Source: DASTYU01 sp035764655 | GTDB lineage: Bacteria > Chloroflexota > Limnocylindria > Limnocylindrales > CSP1-4 | Reading direction: 5' to 3' | NCBI GenBank assembly: GCA_035764655.1 | Contig: DASTYU010000186.1 | Coordinates: 1-7,832 of the forward strand | DNA: 7,832 bases | Shown here: positions 6,012 to 7,832 of the stretch, piece by piece | Layout of the letters: each line of letters opens with the position of its first letter | How positions within the stretch are numbered: the first letter of the stretch is position 1 | Notes under the pieces: generated by a model | The model's database searches: none | Told to the model about the DNA's origin: nothing | What the model saw: the letters and a program-made list of their open reading frames with translations, nothing else | Program-made: the position numbers and the translations under genes

Positions 6012-6770
6012 ATGTCGAGGCTGAAGCGCCCACAACTCGAGGCAGAAGCGGCGCGGCGCAATCGCGAGCAACTCGCCCGTCTGGGCGGGCAGCTTCGAGC
6101 CTCACGCAAGCGGCGTCGCGCGACCCAGGCTCAGCTCGGGGCCGCGATCGGAGTCTCGCAGTCCACGATCAGCCTGATGGAGCGTGGTCTCGGCCGATCG
6201 CTCTCGATGGATGTCTGGCAACGCGCCTTCGCCGCGCTTGATCGCCTACTCCTCATTGACGTGAGTCGGGACCCACAGGAGGAGCCGGCTGACGCAGGGC
6301 ACCTCCAGATCCAGGAGCTCGTCCTGCGGCTCGCGCGCCGCGCCGGCATTCGTACGACCTTCGAGCTTCCAACACGATCTGGGGCCGGATCGACGGACGT
6401 CGGGCTTCGAGACGACGCGCATCGGGTGCTCGAGCTGATCGAGTGCTGGAACGTCATGGGTGACATTGGGGCCGGTGCGCGCTCGACGTCCCGAAAGGTC
6501 GCGGATGCCGAGATGGTCGCGATTGCGATTGGACGAGATCGACCGTACCGCGTCGCGTCATGTTGGGTCGTGAGGGCGACTCGCCGGAACCGCGAGCTGC
6601 TCGCCAGATATCCGGAGGTCTTCGCACGCCGCTTCCCCGGTTCATCGGTCGGTTGGGTGGCGGCTTTGACGACGGGTGCCGCCCCTCCCGATCTGCCCGG
6701 GCTTGTGTGGTGCGATGTCGCGTGCACACGGCTCTTCCCGTGGCGGCGGGCCGGGCGGCGAGCGGCATGA
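6012..6770 (+). CDS. XRE-type HTH protein with PD-(D/E)XK-like C-terminal domain
   Basis: A 252-residue protein. Residues 1-22 are a basic helical lead. Residues 24-78 form an XRE/Cro-type helix-turn-helix with TQAQLGAAIGVSQSTISLMERG (38-59) as the helix pair. The C-terminal part (about 95-246) has the pattern of a PD-(D/E)XK nuclease-like fold: a helix with LVLRLARRAG, then STDVGLRDD with Asp129, and a hydrophobic strand VLELIECWN with Glu144. The usual E-x-K reads E-C-W, so cleavage activity is doubtful and the domain may only bind DNA or a ligand. RFPGSSVGWVAAL (207-219) and a tryptophan-rich end close the domain. Third-position bases look less strictly G/C than in neighbours, a possible sign of acquisition. 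No ribosome site precedes ATG 6012; element copy C abuts it. Function unknown; self-regulation is inferred. Confidence 0.72.
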   Translation: MSRLKRPQLEAEAARRNREQLARLGGQLRASRKRRRATQAQLGAAIGVSQSTISLMERGLGRSLSMDVWQRAFAALDRLLLIDVSRDPQEEPADAGHLQIQELVLRLARRAGIRTTFELPTRSGAGSTDVGLRDDAHRVLELIECWNVMGDIGAGARSTSRKVADAEMVAIAIGRDRPYRVASCWVVRATRRNRELLARYPEVFARRFPGSSVGWVAALTTGAAPPDLPGLVWCDVACTRLFPWRRAGRRAA

Positions 6771-6780
6771 ACCATTTCGA

Positions 6781-6798
6781 ATCGTGTCCATTCGTGCC
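6781..6798 (-). repeat. 18-bp element, copy D
   Basis: An exact minus-strand match with spacer ACA, starting 11 bases after the HTH stop. It differs from copy B by only one base over the first 18. On the + strand TCGTGC (6792-6797) pairs with GCACGA (6803-6808) across five bases. Confidence 0.75.
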
Positions 6799-6842
6799 AC
6801 GCGCACGAGGCCGGTCCCGAAGAAACGCTAGGCCGCTCGCGC

Positions 6843-6860
6843 AGCGCGCCCACTCGTGCC
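6843..6860 (-). repeat. 18-bp element, copy E (diverged)
   Basis: GGCACGAGTGG, spacer GCG, then CGCT on the minus strand: two differences from the element. The downstream inverted arm is degenerate. Confidence 0.55.
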
Positions 6861-6904
6861 AGGCCGTGAGGGGAGCCGTAAGCCTGCGAGTCGACGGCGC
6901 TAAC

Positions 6905-6919
6905 CGGTGCACTGCACCG
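6905..6919. repeat. Perfect 15-bp palindrome
   Basis: CGGTGCA and TGCACCG mirror each other around a single C at 6912. The one-base centre is unfavourable for an RNA hairpin of full length but suits a dimeric DNA-binding protein. It lies three bases before element copy F. Confidence 0.6.
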
Positions 6920-6922
6920 CGC

Positions 6923-6940
6923 GGCACGAATGGCTGCGAT
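6923..6940 (+). repeat. 18-bp element, copy F
   Basis: An exact plus-strand match, spacer CTG. Resemblance to copy C continues past the element (ATACGT here, ATATGT at the HTH start, then a shared GAGG and AAGC with one-base shifts). Confidence 0.72.
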
Positions 6941-6978
6941 ACGTGTGAGGTCAAGCAGCTGTGGGCTGCGCCTGCCCG

Positions 6979-7028
6979 GCCGCCGCCGAACGAGCCGCCA
7001 GGAGCGCCGCCGCCGAACGAGCCGCCAG
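6979..7028. repeat. 23-bp perfect direct repeat, 27-bp period
   Basis: Bases 6979-7001 and 7006-7028 are identical, separated by four bases. Each contains CCGCCGAACGAGCCGCC. The second copy ends two bases from the ROK stop codon. Read on the minus strand in a frame other than that of the ROK gene it would give a Gly-rich 9-residue repeat (GGSFGGG), which I take as chance. Confidence 0.85.
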
Positions 7029-7030
7029 CC

Positions 7031-7832
7031 TCAGCGAGCCGTGAGCGCCACCTCGGGCATGCCGGACGGGCCGCCGACGTCCATCCACTGGGCCAGCGAC
7101 TCACGCGAGAAGAGCTGGTCGAGCACCATCGACGACGCGCCGATGACCCCGGCCAGTGCGCCAAGCGAGGAGCGCTGGATCAGGAGATCGCGCGTGGCCA
7201 GCGGCAGCGACCGCCGGTAGACCGTCTCGCGGATCGCGGCGAGGAGCTGGTCGCCACTCTGGGCGACACCACCACCGATCACGACCAGCGACGGGTTGAA
7301 GAAGTTCACGACGCTGGCCAGCATCAGGCCGACCCGCCGACCCGCGGACTGGAGCAGCGCGACCGCGACCGCGTCGCCGAACGAAGCGGCCTTCGCGACG
7401 TCCTCCGCGGTCACTGCTCCGTGCTGGTCGAGAGCCGCCGAGAGCCGCTGGCTGCGCCCCTCCCGAGCCGCGGCGATCCCGTCGCGCGCCAGCGCCGCCC
7501 CGCCGGCCAGCGACTCGAGGCAGCCGATGTTCCCGCAGCGGCAGATGACCGACGCATCGTCCACGACCTGGATGTGGCCCACGTCACCGGCCGAGCCCTG
7601 CGCTCCCCGGTGGAGGCGGCCATCGGAGATGACCCCGGCCCCGATCCCGGTCCCGATCTTCACGACGACGACGTTGTCGTGGCCGACGGCGATCCCGGAC
7701 CGCCACTCCCCGAGGGCCAGCACGTTCACGTCGTTATCGACCCAGACCGGCGCGTCGTAGCGCTCGGCGAAGCGTTCGCGAACGGGGTAGCCGTCCCAGC
7801 CGGGCATGATCGGCGGCGAGATGGGACGGCCC
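7031..7832 (-). CDS. ROK family protein, probably transcriptional regulator (5' end missing)
   Basis: The frame stays open to the window edge, giving GRPISPPIMPGWDGYPV before and around an internal Met at 7807, so the gene begins outside the window. Numbering from that Met, the visible part has VDNDVN (23-28, catalytic-type Asp26), KIGTGIGAGVI (50-60) for phosphate binding, and the zinc/ROK signature GDVGHI...CRCGNIGCLE (74-98) with His78, Cys89, Cys91 and Cys96. A C-terminal NPSLVVIGGGVAQSG segment binds adenosine in the kinases. Glucokinase-type members have Glu in the ExGH motif; here it is Asp (GDVGH), a form I associate with HTH-bearing ROK regulators. Whether an N-terminal winged helix is present lies outside the view. 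An amino-sugar or related effector is plausible given the deaminase gene, but they are 5 kb apart. It converges on the HTH gene. Confidence 0.85.
   Translation of the reverse strand, partial: GRPISPPIMPGWDGYPVRERFAERYDAPVWVDNDVNVLALGEWRSGIAVGHDNVVVVKIGTGIGAGVISDGRLHRGAQGSAGDVGHIQVVDDASVICRCGNIGCLESLAGGAALARDGIAAAREGRSQRLSAALDQHGAVTAEDVAKAASFGDAVAVALLQSAGRRVGLMLASVVNFFNPSLVVIGGGVAQSGDQLLAAIRETVYRRSLPLATRDLLIQRSSLGALAGVIGASSMVLDQLFSRESLAQWMDVGGPSGMPEVALTAR

Larger units (their letters stand above)
6771..7030. other. Convergent intergenic region rich in short repeats
   Basis: These 260 bases lie between the ends of the HTH gene and the ROK gene. They hold element copies D, E and F, a 15-bp palindrome and a 23-bp direct repeat. 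No gene is supported: the open minus-strand frames here lack family motifs. No hairpin with a T-run is seen for either gene. Confidence 0.6.

Noticed and set aside
5644..6071. Two minus-strand reading frames rich in GFGPGGLRPRRASAPA-like repeats
   Set aside because: They are by-products of the non-coding tandem array and overlap the regulator and HTH genes in other frames, with no family motifs.
5693..6109. Long N-terminal extension of the response regulator through the 16-bp repeat
   Set aside because: The frame is open, but a 16-base unit reads the same low-complexity peptide in all frames and has no stops. The receiver domain begins normally near 5692, and NarL-type regulators have no such leader.
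6131..7164. Minus-strand open frames containing WHEW-like peptides
   Set aside because: WHEW is just the translation of the element TGGCACGAATGG. These frames are antisense to the HTH gene or overlap the end of the ROK gene and show no domain.

Overview
The window is very GC-rich, with tightly packed genes, four-base start/stop overlaps (ATGA, GTGA) and GTG starts. It holds a NarL-type two-component system, a PspC protein and a ROK protein. This suggests a high-GC, probably soil or freshwater bacterium from the Chloroflexota (Limnocylindria/Ellin6529-like) or Actinomycetota. I lean towards Chloroflexota from gene style alone; nothing here is a phylogenetic marker.

Region 1 (57-1975, + strand) is a two-gene sugar operon: a Gfo/Idh/MocA oxidoreductase overlapping an amino-sugar-6-phosphate deaminase/isomerase of the NagB/AgaI family by four bases. 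At the far end (7031-7832, - strand) lies the C-terminal part of a ROK protein, a family that often controls or phosphorylates such sugars. The ROK gene is about 5 kb away and its 5' end is outside the window, so a functional link is only a guess.

Region 2 (2166-5710) looks like an envelope-stress module of the Lia/Psp kind. A + strand operon encodes a membrane protein with a 21-residue beta repeat (LiaF-like), a PspC-domain protein and a HisKA_3 sensor kinase. Each downstream gene overlaps the previous one by four bases. The likely partner, a LuxR/NarL-type response regulator, lies tail-to-tail on the opposite strand. The last 20 bases of the kinase and regulator genes are shared.

Region 3 (5711-7030) is the least ordinary part. 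Immediately upstream of the regulator gene are seven and a half copies of a 16-bp unit. Read in the regulator's direction, the unit junctions form C(UUCG)G-type hairpins. Then comes a gene for an XRE-type helix-turn-helix protein with a C-terminal domain that resembles a PD-(D/E)XK nuclease fold. This gene is bracketed by six copies of an 18-bp element, GGCACGAATGGNNNCGAT: three on the left and three on the right. One copy ends on the base before the start codon. Three copies run into an inverted repeat, as REP-like dispersed elements do. The element could be this protein's operator or a genome-wide repeat; I cannot tell which from one window. A perfect 15-bp palindrome and a 23-bp direct repeat fill the rest of the space before the ROK gene.
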